From the NCBI GenBank assembly GCA_032716605.1, contig CM064552.1:9196041-9260040 (forward strand): a DNA stretch of 64,000 nucleotides, written 5' to 3'. Numbering within the stretch: the stretch's first letter is position 1; the number at the start of each line of letters is the position of its first letter. Positions 22,226 to 33,356 of this stretch are shown piece after piece. The notes beneath the pieces were generated by a model. The model was not told where the DNA came from, did not search any database, and worked only from the letters and a program-made list of their open reading frames with translations. The DNA comes from Paralithodes platypus (Eukaryota; Arthropoda; Malacostraca; Decapoda; Lithodidae). The translations under genes were made by a program, and so were the position numbers.

Positions 22226-22561
22226 GGGGAGATTTCCACTTGAGGGACTTTTTTCTTGACCCCTTTCTCCCTCATGTTTAGCCCCATTGTTTTTTTTTTT
22301 CATTTTAAGACGTTTGCCCCATTATTTTGACGATTTTAAGAATGTTCAACCCATTTCTGTCAATTTTAAGACCTTTTGTGCCATTTAGGTGTCAATTTTA
22401 TCCTGGCGAGCGATAGCGAGCCTGTAATTTAAGAGGAACCGGCTTTCAGCCGGGAAATTTTTCTACCGAAAAATGTACAAATTTATCTTGAAAGGGGCTC
22501 AAGGGGGTGTAATCTTAAGCTTGAAGGATATCTAGGGAACAAACTAAAAACCTCCCTTTAA
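22222..22561 (-). mobile_element. MITE family A
   Basis: TTAAGGGGAGATTTCCACTT to AACCTCCCTTTAA. The hairpin is the CCGGCTTTCAGCCGG variant with a compensatory pair. Confidence 0.93.
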
Positions 22562-22640
22562 GACCGTCAGCTTTTGAGGATGCATTAATTCGTTTTAATC
22601 AGGCTACCAGTAACCGATTATATTTAGCTTAGTTTACTCT

Positions 22641-22757
22641 GTGCAACTCTCCAACCCAAGAGTGAAACGTTATTCTCAATTTTCTTCTATTCAATAGCTA
22701 AAGCTCTGGAACTCTCTCCCGGAATCAGTCTTTCCCTCTTCCTATGACTTAAATTGA
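22641..22757 (+). pseudogene. LINE reverse-transcriptase C-terminal fragment (WNSLP type)
   Basis: 39 codons with one in-frame stop read VQLSNPRVKRYSQFSS, stop, LKLWNSLPESVFPSSYDLN. The WNSLP...FPSSYDL pattern is the usual C-terminus of CR1/jockey-like LINE ORF2 proteins. Upstream RT text is absent, and the following ~140 bp look like the LINE 3' region. Clade assignment is inferred from memory. Confidence 0.65.
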
Positions 22758-22899
22758 TGCAAACTCCGTGTGTTCAGACATTTTAGCTCGAACGTCCCTT
22801 GATTTCGGTCCTGGCACTCTTTCAACTCTGGGGGAGGCACTCGCTACAGGTAGTTCTGCCTTTTGTCTCCCTCATTCACATAGAAAATAACAAAAGTGG

Positions 22900-23109
22900 G
22901 TTAGTGAGATTAATAAAGGGGACATGAAAGATGTGCTGAAGCTCAGTGATAGAGAACAAAATCGAACAAATGGTTTCAAATTAGATAAGTTTAGTTTCAG
23001 AAGAGATATAGGCAAATATTGATTTGGTAACAGAGTTGTAGAAAAGTGGAATTGGCTACTGACTGCTATAGTGGGACCAAGAACGATAGAGAGCTCCAAG
23101 ATATATTAG
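22900..23109 (+). pseudogene. Second LINE reverse-transcriptase C-terminal fragment
   Basis: In one frame: VSEINKGDMKDVLKLSD, then LDKFSFRRDIGKY, stop, FGNRVVEKWNWL. The order (polar linker, D[IV]RKY-F-NRVV--WN) is typical of the end of another non-LTR element. It is a different lineage from 22641-22757, only 140 bp away. Confidence 0.55.
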
Positions 23110-23429
23110 ATAGGCATTATGACGAAATGGGTTGGGTGTGAAAGGGTTTTCCCGTGTTCTTATATAACCCCTTAACCACTACCGCGCAAAACAACGACAC
23201 CAACCGACCGACACCAACAACAACTTGGAAAAAAAATAAAAAAATAAAAAAATAACAAAAGGGGGAAATCCCCTTGCACCTATCTACCTGGAACCTCCTC
23301 TGTACCACTAATGGCCACTTTCTAATGGGTGGCGGTGTACCCATTACCGCAACACGCTGTAAGATTAATAGCAACACGAGGGACGGTCATGCTTTAGGGC
23401 AGATTTGTGTTTTTTAATCATATATTTAT
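23110..23429. other. Low-complexity A-rich DNA, nothing recognised
   Basis: Contains ACACCAACCGACCGACACC-like triplet texture and an A-rich run near 23230. No gene seen. Confidence 0.45.
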
Positions 23430-23610
23430 TTATATATCATAACCTTTAGTTTCCTCCAAAGACCTTCACCAAGCTTAAAAAAAATATATATACCGGTATA
23501 TATATATACTGTATATATACCGGTATATATATATATATATATATATAATTATATATATAGATATATATATATATATATATATATACCGGTATATATACAG
23601 TATATATACC

Positions 23611-23677
<67 letters not shown>

Positions 23678-23927
23678 TGTATATATCCCCAAGACCCTTT
23701 TGAGATAAAGCTGTACATTTTTCGGTAGATAAATTTCCAGGCCGAAGGCTGGATTCTCCCAAATTTCAGGTTCGCTATCGCTCGCCAGGATAAAATAATC
23801 ACCTAAATAGCACAAAAAAAGTCTTACAATCGCCAAACTAATGGAGCAAACTTCTTAAAATATCAAAAGTAATGGCACTAAGCATTAAGGAGAAGGGTGT
23901 CCAGAAAATAAGCAAACCTCCCCTTAA
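23430..23927 (+). mobile_element. MITE family A2 with internal (TA)n
   Basis: GTTTCCTCCAAAGACC, AAGCTTAAAAAAAATATATA, about 200 bp of TA/TACCGGTA, then CCCCAAGACCC and the A body to CTCCCCTTAA. The TA run occupies the site of ACACCCCCTAGACC. Confidence 0.88.
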
Positions 23928-24099
23928 AATTTCGTGTCCTTACTCTTCGACTTTTATTTCAACCCTGGAAAGGCTGGACTAATAGGACTTTGATCGTGTA
24001 TATAAGTGACTGTTTTATCATCATCATCATCATTATCATTATAAATATTATTTAAAATAATGGAGAAAGCAAGCACCACGCCACTACCGCCAACCAGTT
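23928..24099. other. Spacer with (ATC)n
   Basis: A short CATCATCATCATCATT run near 24020; otherwise nothing recognised. Confidence 0.5.
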
Positions 24100-24915
24100 T
24101 TCCCGCGCCTACCACCACACCCCCAAGAAAGGAAGCCATAACCACCACACCACCAAGAAAGGAAGCCATAACCACCACACCACCAAGAAAGGAAGCCATA
24201 ACCACCACACCACCAAGAAAGGAAGCCATAACCACCACACCACCAAGAAAGGAAGCCATAACCACCACACCACCAAGAAAGGAAGCCATAACCACCACAC
24301 CACCAAGAAAGGAAGCCATAACCACCACACCACCAAGAAAGGAAGCCATAACCACCACATCACCAGAAAGGAAGCCATAACCACCACACCACCAAGAAAG
24401 GAAGCCATAACCACCACACCACCAAGAAAGGAAGCCATAACCACCACACCACCAAGAAAGGAAGCCATAACCACCACACCACCAAGAAAGGAAGCCATAA
24501 CCACCACACCACCAAGAAAGGAAGCCATAACCACCACACCACCAAGAAAGGAAGCCATAACCACCACACCACCAAGAAAGGAAGCCATAACCACCACACC
24601 ACCAAGAAAGGAAGCCATAACCACCACACCACCAAGAAAGGAAGCCATAACCACCACACCACCAAGAAAGGAAGCCATAACCACCACACCACCAAGAAAG
24701 GAAGCCATAACCACCACACCACCAAGAAAGGAAGCCATAACCACCACACCCCCAAGAAAGGAAGCCATAACCACCACACCCCCAAGAAAGGAAGCTATAA
24801 CCACCACACCACCAGAAAGAAGCCATAACCACCACACCACCAGAAAGGAAGCCATAACCACCACACCACAACCACCACACCACCAAGAAAGGAAGCCATA
24901 ACCACCACACCACCA
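24100..24915. repeat. 30-bp minisatellite, about 27 units
   Basis: Units of ACCACCACACCACCAAGAAA plus GGAAGCCATA. Edge units carry CCC, deletions (24815-24870) and one CATCACCAG variant. The minus-strand frames of 335 and 349 codons are translations of this array. Confidence 0.97.
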
Positions 24916-25801
24916 AGATACGCCAGAGTCGCCTCCATAACTCCCGCACTCCTTCCAACACCCGGCAAGGCTATCGTGGTTACAATACAAAACCCCGATG
25001 CTAGCAAGAAATGGAAAAGTAGAAAGGAAGGCAAGACAAACAAACGCTTGCATAAACACCACACCTCCACGCGCCCTTCTTCCTCCAAGCCGCATCACCA
25101 CCACGAGAGGGAAGTCAGGAGGGGCTACCCCAGCCGCCCCAGGGCCTCCTCCCCGCACAGCTGTCTATCTTACCCGGAGAAGGGCCACCGGGAGAAACGC
25201 CAAAAGAGGTAAGACTACGACAGGGAAGGTTAAGATCTATACAGTTTTAAAGCTATTAATTATCCTTCACTGGAAGAAGGGTAACAGCTGGAAGATTTGG
25301 GTTTATACTAGATAAATACTTGTAGCACTGGTTATAAAGGTTTATCTAGGATTCTCTAGATCTTGGCTCATCAAAGGAATGCTTTATTAGATCCCACTGG
25401 GGGCAACCTAATATCAGTTCCTCTGCCTTGATTACCAGGAATTACTGTCAATAAAGAATGCTGTTTTGACATGCACTTTATTGGTAGTAAACCAACCTCA
25501 ATAACCCTTTCAAAAATTCACGCACTGGCAATTGGCTTTTGAAAGGTAGAGCTCTGCGAGATACCGTAGCTTGTATGCATAACGGCACTTTCCTTGTAGA
25601 GTCCTTATGGTACGTGATCTCAGGCACTGGCTCTAAGATACGTATTTGTAAAAGGCCCAAAATCAACTCCTCCACCAGTCTCTGATAGACTCGTATAACG
25701 GTCAGGACAGTTAAGAGACGTTGTGTCAAATAAACCCTCTTACGTTGTTAGTCCGATGGTATGTTACGTATACAGTACACTGGTATATTGGAACATAACA
25801 T
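24916..25801. other. Low-copy region, unrecognised
   Basis: 24916-25215 is C/A-rich and continues the array's texture. 25230-25730 is ordinary. An 83-codon minus-strand frame (25478-25729) shows no family I recognise. 25683-25801 is duplicated at 26188-26312. Confidence 0.4.
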
Positions 25802-26138
25802 TTAAGGGGAGATATCCACTTGAGAGATTTTTTTTCTTGACTCCTTTCTCCCTCATGTTTAGCCCCATTGCTTTTCTAATTTTAAGACGTTCGCCCCATT
25901 ATTTTGACGATTTTAAGAACTTTCGACCCATTTCTGTCAATTTTAAGACCTTTCGTGCCATGTAGGTGTCGATTTTATCCTGGCGAGCGATAGCGAGCCT
26001 GTAATATAAGAGGAACCGGCTTTCAGCCGGGAAATTTTTCTACCGAAAAATGTACGAATTTATCTTGAAAGGGGGTCTAGGGGGAGTAATTTTAAGCTTG
26101 ATGGAAGTCTAGGGAATCAACTAAAAACCTCCCCTTAA
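25802..26138 (-). mobile_element. MITE family A with an empty-site paralogue nearby
   Basis: TTAAGGGGAGATATCC to ACCTCCCCTTAA. Flanks ACTGGTATATTGGAACATA and GACCCAACATCCAAGAGT are contiguous at 26281-26330 with one TTAA. Hairpin variant CCGGCTTTCAGCCGG. Confidence 0.95.
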
Positions 26139-26435
26139 GACCCAACATCCAAGAGTGCTGGAAGGTTCTGCATCAAAACTCTTATAACGGTCAGAGTAGT
26201 TAAAGAGACAGTATATATTATAGCTTCTCTTTACGTTAGCTCAATGACTGTTAGTTAGCTCAATGACAGTTATACGTATACACTGGTATATTGCAACATA
26301 GTCATTTAAGACCCAACACCCAAGAGTTCTTCATCAAGTTCCATCCGCTGTCTAACATCCACGTCAGGACCACTGCACCCCCATAGCCAAGATCCTCATC
26401 AGAAGACTACAGTAGTGCCTCGTTATATACATGCC
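26139..26435 (+). other. Duplicated low-copy DNA with the empty A site
   Basis: Repeats the sequence flanking 25802-26138. The unoccupied site reads CATAGTCATTTAAGACCCAA at about 26297-26316. Confidence 0.7.
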
Positions 26436-26745
26436 CAGTGTGACCTCAAAGAAGTACTAGTGGCGTATCTTATCAAAGGAAGTATTTAAGTGTAATATCT
26501 TAATATTTAAATACGCAGTGTAACCTCAAAGAAGTACTAGTGGCGTAGCTTATTGAGGGAAGTACTTACAGTAAGTGATATATTAATATATAAATAATCA
26601 GTGTGACCTCAAAGAAGTACTAGTGACGTACCTTATTGAGGGAAGTACTTAAGTGTAATATCTTAATATATAAATACGCAGTGTGACCTCAAAGAAGTAC
26701 TAGTGGCGTATCTTATCAAAGGAAATACTTAGTGTAATATTATAA
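26436..26745 (+). repeat. 80-bp tandem repeat, about 4 units
   Basis: CAGTGTGACCTCAAAGAAGT starts units at 26436, 26516, 26599 and 26679. Units end in AATATATAAATACG and differ by several substitutions, so the array is old. Confidence 0.9.
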
Positions 26746-26852
26746 CAGGCGGTGTCATTATCTTGAGAGAATAATTGTGGATCCTCGTTCGTGCGTCTAA
26801 GAACTATATTTTTAATTACCTATATCTTAACTGAATTCATCTTTGTGTACCT

Positions 26853-27189
26853 TTAAGGGGAGGTATTTAGTTTGTTCCCTACTTTTTCATCAATCTTAAA
26901 ATTACACCCCCTAGACCCCCTTTTAAGATAAATTTGTAAATTTTTCGGTAGAAAAATTTCTCGGCCGGAGGCCGGTTGCTCTTAAATTACTGGCTCGCTA
27001 TCGCTCGCCAGGAAAAAATCGACACCTTAACGGCACGAAAGGTCTTAAAATTGACAGAAATGGGGCAAAATGTCTTAAAATATCCAAACTACTAGGGCGA
27101 AGGTCTTAAAATCTCAAAAGCAATGGGGCTAAACATGAGGGAGAAAGGGGTCCAGAAAAAAAATCCCTCAAGTGGAAATCTCCCCTTAA
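26853..27189 (+). mobile_element. MITE family A (hairpin variant CCGGAGGCCGG)
   Basis: TTAAGGGGAGGTATTTAG to ATCTCCCCTTAA. Belongs with 32251, 32690 and 52084, which share a left half with TTCATCAA and GGCCGGAGGCCGGTTGC. Confidence 0.95.
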
Positions 27190-27362
27190 TACTACAATGT
27201 TTGAATGTACGCTGTGTCTATAATACTAATGGAGCTAAACTGGGGAGGTCCAAAAAGGCCGCCCTCAGTTCAATTAGAGTCCAACTATGTCTCCTCAGAG
27301 TGAAAGCCTGATAAATATACCGTAGGAAGAACACGGGCGGTGGCGGGAATGTGTATAAAAAC

Positions 27363-27689
27363 CTGAAGGGGAGATCCCCACTTGAGGGATTGTTTTCTTG
27401 ACCCCTTTCTCCCTCATGTTTAGCCCCATTGCTTTTGATATTATAAAACGTTTTCCCCATTAGTTTAGCGATTTTAAGAACTTTCACCCCATATTAAGAC
27501 CTTTCGTGCCATTCAGGTGTCAATTTTATCCTGGCGAGCGATAGCGAGCCTGTAATTTAAGAGGAAGCGGCCATCGGCCGGGAAATTTTTCTACCGAAAA
27601 ATGTACAAATATATCTTGAAAGGGACTCAAGGGGGTGTAATTTTAAGCTTGATGGAGGTCTAGGGAGCAAACTAAATACCTCCCCTTAA
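27363..27689 (-). mobile_element. MITE family A
   Basis: TGAAGGGGAGATCCCC (mutated TTAA) to TACCTCCCCTTAA. Its last TTAA is the first of the next A2. Confidence 0.93.
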
Positions 27690-29082
27690 GGGGGGATGGG
27701 TGTATTACTCAGCATATTTATATAGCTTTTTGGTATTGTTAATAAGTTTCCTCCCTAGACCTCCATCATACTATAAATAACACCCCCTACAACCCCCCCC
27801 CCCTCCCTAGACCTCCATCATACTATAAATAATACCCCCTACAACCCCCCCCCCCCTCCCTAGACCGCCATCATACTTTAAATACCACCCCCTACAACCC
27901 CCCCCACCCTCCCTAGACCTCCATCATACTATAAATAACACCCCCTACAACCCCCCCCCCCCCCTCCCTAGACCTCCATCATACTATAAAACACCCCCCC
28001 TACAACCCCCCCCCCCTCCCTAGACCTCCATCATACTATAAATAACACCCCCTACAACCCCCCCCCCCCTCCCTAGACCTCCATCATACTATAAATAACA
28101 CCCCCTACAACCCCCCCCCCCCCTCCCTAGACCTCCATCATACTATAAATAACACCCCCTACAACCCCCCCCCCCCTCCCTAGACCTCCATCATACTATA
28201 AATAACACCCCTACAACCCCCCCCCCCCCTCCCTAGACCTCCATCATACTATAAATAACACCCCCTACAACCCCCCCCCCCCCTCCCTAGACCTCCATCA
28301 TACTATAAATAACACCCCCTACAACCCCCCCCCCCCCTCCCTAGACCTCCATCATACTATAAATAACACCCCCTACAACCCCCCCCCCCCTCCCTAGACC
28401 TCCATCATACTATAAATAACACCCCCTACAACCCCCCCCCCCTCCCTAGACCTCCATCATACTATAAATAATACCCCCTACAACCCCCCCCCCCCTCCCT
28501 AGACCTCCATCATACTATAAATAACACCCCCTACAACCCCCCCCCCCCTCCCTAGACCTCCATCATACTATAAATAACACCCCCTACAACCCCCCCCCCC
28601 CCTCCCTAGACCTCCATCATACTATAAATAACACCCCCAACAACCCCCCCCCCCCCTCCCTAGACCTCCATCATACTATAAATAACACCCCCTACAACCC
28701 CCCCCCCCTCCCTAGACCTCCATCATACTATAAATACACCCCCTACAACCCCCCCCCCCCCTCCCTAGACCTCCATCATACTATAAATAACACCCCCTAC
28801 AACCCCCCCCCCCCTCCCCTTCAAGATAAATGTGTATATTTTTCGGTAGAAAATTTTCCCGGCCGAAGGCCGGTTTCTCTTAAAATTACAGGCTCGCTAT
28901 CACTCGCCAGGAAAAAAAATCGACACCTAAATGGCACGAAAGATCATAAAATTGTCAACGAAATGGGGCGAAAGGTGTTAAAATCGCCAAATTAATGGGT
29001 CAAGCGTCATAAAATCTCAATACGAATGGGGCTAAACACGAGGGAGAAGGTAGTCCATAAAAACCAACCCTCCTCCCTCACG
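27686..29082 (+). mobile_element. MITE family A2 expanded by a minisatellite
   Basis: TTAAGGGGGGATGGG, TAAGTTTCCTCCCTAGACC, a ~1.06-kb array, then CCCTTCAAGATAAATGTG and the rest of A. The closing end (CCTCCTCCCTCACG) is degraded. Confidence 0.88.
27753..28815 (+). repeat. ~53-bp minisatellite inside A2, about 20 units
   Basis: Units run CCTCCCTAGACCTCCATCAT, ACTATAAATAACACCCCCTA, CAA plus a C run of 8-13. The unit equals the A2 segment from CCTCCCTAGACC to CACCCCCTAGACCCCCC, single-copy in other A2 elements. The C-run length varies most between units. Confidence 0.95.
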
Positions 29083-29211
29083 TCCCCCCCCCCCCCCACC
29101 CCATCCTCTGAGTCAGTATTTTATTGCACTCTGACCTTTGGGAGTAGTCATGGACATGCATCAGGTGAGTTAGTTATTTAGAGTTCAACGCACTCAAGAC
29201 CCACCAAACGT
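29083..29211. other. C-rich spacer
   Basis: Begins with a C run after CACGTCC. Nothing else recognised. Confidence 0.4.
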
Positions 29212-29484
29212 TTAAGGGGAGATTTCCACTTGAGGGATTTTTTTCTTGACCTCTTTCTCCCTCATGTTTAGCCCCATTTCTGTCAATTTTAAGACCTTTC
29301 GTACCATTTAGGTGTCGATTTTTTCCTGGCGAGTGATAGCGAGCCTGTAATTTAAGAGGAACCGGCTTTCGGCCGGGAAATTTTTCTACCGAAAAATGTA
29401 CAAATTTATCTTGAAAGGGGGTCAAGGAGGTTTAATTTAAAGCTTGATGGAGGTCTAGGGAATAAACTAAATACCTCCCCTTAA
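29212..29484 (-). mobile_element. MITE family A, two internal repeats deleted
   Basis: TTAAGGGGAGATTTCC to TACCTCCCCTTAA. Between GCCCCATTT and CTGTCAATTTTAAGACC about 64 bp seen in other copies is absent. Hairpin CCGGCTTTCGGCCGG carries a T:G intermediate pair. Confidence 0.93.
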
Positions 29485-29757
29485 CTCGTTCAGGACCTGG
29501 GACGCCCTTTTCATCATATCCTGGCCACTACTAGACGATTTTATTCAGCTTAGGAAGGACCTCTAGCCATAATAAGACTTGAAACTATCTCCACCAACCC
29601 TTTTAACTACCCCAGATCCTTCCTAAGCTGCATAATATCGTCTAAATGCAGCTAGAAAAAAATATATAACACACGTCGCTGGTACTGAAAGGGTTAACGA
29701 GACACACACTCGGAAAGAATATGATGAAAAGGACGTCCCTGGTCCTGAACGAGTTAA
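29481..29757. mobile_element. MITE family C1, mosaic with two right ends
   Basis: TTAACTCGTTCAGGACCTGG pairs with GTCCTGAACGAGTTAA at the far end. An extra right end of the GGTACTGAAAGGGTTAA type lies inside at 29678-29695. Confidence 0.75.
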
Positions 29758-30090
29758 GGGGAGGTATTTAGTTTATTCCCTAGACCTCCATCAAGCTTTA
29801 AATTAAACCTCCTTGACCCCCTTTCAAGATAAATGTGTACATTTTTCGGTAGAAAAATTTCCCGGCCGAAGGCCGGTTCCTCTCAAATTACAGGCTCGCT
29901 ATCGCTCGCCAGGAAAAAATCGACACCTAAATGGCACGAAAGTTCTTAAAATTGACAGAAATGGGGCGAAAGTTCTTAAAATCGCCAAACTAAAGGGGGC
30001 GAGCGTCTTAAAATCTAAAAAGCAATGGGGCTAAACATGAGAGAGAAAGGGGTCCAGAAAAAAATCCCTCAAGTGGAAATCTCCCCTTAA
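29754..30090 (+). mobile_element. MITE family A
   Basis: TTAAGGGGAGGTATTTAG to ATCTCCCCTTAA; near-consensus. Confidence 0.95.
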
Positions 30091-30218
30091 CAGGCTTCGA
30101 ACTATCTCACTTTACCCTTTTTACTACCTCAGATTCTTCTTAAAAAACTGCACAAAATCGTCCACATCATATAACTATGCTATGATATAAAAGACATCGT
30201 CGGTACAGAAGGGGTTAA
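30087..30218. mobile_element. MITE family C, right half
   Basis: CAGGCTTCGAACTATCTCAC to GGTACAGAAGGGGTTAA. It starts at the TTAA inside C where the A inserted. Confidence 0.7.
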
Positions 30219-30261
30219 ATGTTTAGCACTATATCTATTCCAGTGGCATCAGCTTATTTGC

Positions 30262-30601
30262 TTAAGGGGGGACACACCTGCTTTTTGTCTCTCCATTTCT
30301 CTCGTTCTGGGTTGTATTCATTAGGCCCCATTCAGCCGACTGTTTTAAGACATTTATCCCCATCCAGGTGACAATTTTATGGAGAAATGCGGCTTCACGG
30401 GAGACATTTTTCTATCGAAACATTTACAAATTTAGCCAGCTGTCTAACTCACTATCCAAAATATGGTGGCTCGCTATCGCTCGCCTGGTATTAATTGACA
30501 CCTGGATGGGGATAAACGTCTTAAAACAGTAGGCTGAAAGGGGCCGAATGGATACAACCCAGAGAGAGAAAAAAAAGTAGGTCACCCCCCCCCCCCCTTA
30601 A
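30262..30601 (+). mobile_element. MITE family B, hairpin region shortened
   Basis: TTAAGGGGGGACACACCTGC to TAGGTCACCCCCC..CTTAA. The left module is missing, leaving only the right GGCTCGCTATCGCTCGCC. Confidence 0.9.
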
Positions 30602-30922
30602 GGGGAGGCATTTAGTTTGTTCCCTAGACCTCCATCAAGCTTAAAATTACACCCCCTAGACCCCCTTTCAAGATAAATTTGTACATTTTTCGGTAGAAAA
30701 ATGTCCCGGCTGAAAGCCGGTTCCTCTTAAATGACAGGCTCGCTATCGCTCGCCAGGATAAAATCGACACCTGAATTGCACGAAAGGTCTTAATAAGGGG
30801 TGAAAGTTCTTAAAATCGCTAAACTAATGGGGAAACGTTTTATAATATCAAAAGCAATGGGGCTAAACATGAGGGAGAAAGGGGGCAAGAAAAAAATCCC
30901 TCAAGTGGAGATCTCCCCTTAA
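30598..30922 (+). mobile_element. MITE family A
   Basis: TTAAGGGGAGGCATTTAG to GATCTCCCCTTAA, hairpin CCGGCTGAAAGCCGG. Shares TTAA with the preceding B. Confidence 0.94.
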
Positions 30923-31011
30923 TATATTGTTCGGTAGAAGCAACTGATAATGACCATACCTGCGACAATAATCAAGGATAAAGGTAAACATTAGTGTGTT
31001 AACCCCTTGCT

Positions 31012-31183
31012 CCCTGTATGTTGTATTAATGTCTGTCAGATGGTGAATAGGTGTGTGTAAATATAGGAACATGTTTGTATATCTCACCCGAAACGATGAA
31101 GTAATGCATAGATACTGCTGATGCCAATTATTGATCGACATATACAGTACTTGGTGTTGCGACATCACTTATTTGGCCGACTG
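31012..31183 (+). mobile_element. mariner-like MITE N, copy 3
   Basis: GTATTAATGTCTGTCAGATG, ATACTGCTGATGCCAATTAT and GGCCGACTG followed by TA match 1370-1519. The left end is lost. Confidence 0.7.
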
Positions 31184-31195
31184 TACTATGGGCCA

Positions 31196-31307
31196 GAAAT
31201 CCTAACTTCTAACGTCTGATACTCAAAACGGGCTAGAACAAATGGGCTGTACATTCTCGCACCTATTCCTTGGCCAACAGTTCCGAAACGTTGGAAATAT
31301 TAGCTCG
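31196..31307. mobile_element. Element F fragment
   Basis: GGGCTAGAACAAATGGGCTG and CCTATTCCTTGGCC align with 8790-8850. Confidence 0.55.
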
Positions 31308-31530
31308 TGAACCCATCCAGTACCAGGGATGTCCTCTTCATCTTATTCTGGCAACTATTAGACGATTTTATTCAGCTTAGGAAGGACCTTTTGCAATAAT
31401 ATGGCCTCAAACTATCTCAACCAACCCTTTTATCTACCCCCCCAGATCCTTCCAAAGTTGCATAATATCGTCTAAATAAAGCTAAATTAGAATATAACAC
31501 ACGTCGTCGCTGGTACTCAAAGGGATAAAA
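31308..31530. mobile_element. MITE family C1
   Basis: GAACCCATCCAGTACCAGGG to GGTACTCAAAGGGATAA; both TTAA ends mutated. Confidence 0.82.
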
Positions 31531-31610
31531 CTCTCGTCGTGTTTGCAGTTATATAGGCTCTTGGTCAAGGTTTTTGGCCTAACCCTAATGGAAAGACTAT
31601 AGTTGTAATG

Positions 31611-32254
31611 AATAGACTATAACTGTACCGTATTAATAGACTATAACTGTACCGTATTAATAGACTATAACTACCGTATTAATAGTCTATAACTGTACCG
31701 TATTAATAGACTATAACTGTACCGTATTAATAGACTATAACTGTACCGTATTAATAGACTATAACTGTACCGTATTAATAGACTATAACTGTACCGTATT
31801 AATAGACTATAACTACCGTATTAATAGACTATAACTGTACCGTATTAATAGACTATAACTGTACCGTATTAATAGACTATAACTGTACCGTATTAATAGA
31901 CTATAACTGTACCGTATTAATAGACTATAACTGTACCGTATTAATAGACTATAACTGTACCGTATTAATAGACTATAACTGTACCGTATTAATAGACTAT
32001 AACTGTACCGTATTAATAGACTATAAATGTACCGTATTAATAGACTATAACTGTACCGTATTAATAGACTATAACTGTACCGTATTAATAGACTATAACT
32101 GTACCGTATTAATAGACTATAACTGTACCGTATTAATAGACTATAAATGTACCGTATTAATAGACTATAACTACCGTATTAATAGACTATAGCTGTACCG
32201 TATTAATAGACTATAACTGTACCGTATTAATAGACTATAACTGTACCGTATTAA
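31611..32254 (+). repeat. 24-bp minisatellite, about 26 units
   Basis: Units contain AATAGACTATAACTGTACCG; three lack GT and two carry AAATG. The last unit is cut at its own TTAA (32251) by a family A insertion. Confidence 0.96.
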
Positions 32255-32592
32255 GGGGAGGTATTTAGTTTGTTCCCTACGTTTTCATCAAGCTTAAAAT
32301 TACACCTCCTACTGTAGATCTCCTTTCAAGATAAATGTGTAAATTTTTCGGTAGAAAAATGTCCCGGCCGGAGGCCGGTTGCTCTTAAATTACAGGCTCG
32401 CTATCGCTCGCCAGGAAAAAATCGACACCATTAATGGCACGAAAGGTCTTAAAATTGACAGAAATGGGGCAAAATGTCTTAAAATTTCAAAACTACTAGG
32501 GCGAACGTCTTAAAATTTCAAAAGCAATGGGGCTAAACATGAGGGAGAAAGGGGTCCAGAAAAAAATCCCTCAAGTGGAAATCTCCCCTTAA
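32251..32592 (+). mobile_element. MITE family A at the array edge
   Basis: TTAAGGGGAGGTATTTAG to ATCTCCCCTTAA; same subfamily as 26853. It inserted at TTAA of the 24-bp unit, and no units remain on its other side. Confidence 0.95.
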
Positions 32593-32632
32593 TATTACAA
32601 TAAATCACCGTGGAGATTATTTGGAGAATTAT

Positions 32633-33016
32633 TTAACCCCTTCTGTTCCTGGCGACGTATTTTTAGTGTTATGTTATGTTATGTTATGTTTTTTCCACTT
32701 GAGGGATTATTTTCTGGACCCGTTTCTCCCTCATGTTTAGCCCCATTGCTTTTGAGATTTTAAGACATTCGCCCTAGTAGTTTTGACATTTTAAGACATT
32801 TTGCCCCATTTCTGTCAATTTTAAAACCTTTCGTGCCATTAAGGTGTCGATTTTTTCCTGGCGAGCGATAGCGAGCCTGTAATTTAAGAGCAACCGGCCT
32901 CCGGCCGGGACATTTTTCTAACGAAAAATGTACAAATTTATCTTGAAAGGGGATCTAGGGGGTGTAATTTTAAGCTTGATGAAAACGTAGGGAACAAACT
33001 AAATACCTCCCCTTAA
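32633..33016 (-). mobile_element. C left end, (TGTTA)n, then MITE family A
   Basis: TTAACCCCTTCTGTTCCTGG and (ATGTT)n run into an A that lacks its first ~10 bases (TTCCACTTGAGGG) and ends TACCTCCCCTTAA. It faces the A at 32251 across under 100 bp. Confidence 0.88.
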
Positions 33017-33087
33017 GACTACCAATCCTATTCATATTATGTAGTAGAGGTGGAGAAGGAAAGCTGCATGGAATACTTTGTTTGGGT

Positions 33088-33089
<2 letters not shown>

Positions 33090-33144
<55 letters not shown>

Positions 33145-33217
33145 ATTCCCCTAAGTTACATCGAGACCTGTGGGTGGGTGAACTGGTTTCAATTACGTGT
33201 GTGTGTGTGTGTGTGTT
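33090..33217. repeat. Two (GT)n tracts
   Basis: 33089-33143 and 33199-33217, separated by 55 bp. Confidence 0.97.
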
Positions 33218-33356
33218 GGGTGCCTGGAGTCACATACGGGAAGTTCCCTCTCAAACCGGCAGCCTGTCTTGGTATGTGTCTATAGAGGAGAGAGTTACAC
33301 GGGGTTACACGGACTTACAAAGTAGATACACCGTGTTACAAATAGCTTGGCCACAG

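Noticed and set aside
24060..24380. Proline/threonine-rich protein on the plus strand
   Set aside because: Same 30-bp array; the open frame ends where a unit loses one base.
23954..25158. Minus-strand frames of 335 and 349 codons
   Set aside because: They are translations of the 30-bp array in different frames, with no start context or unique domain.
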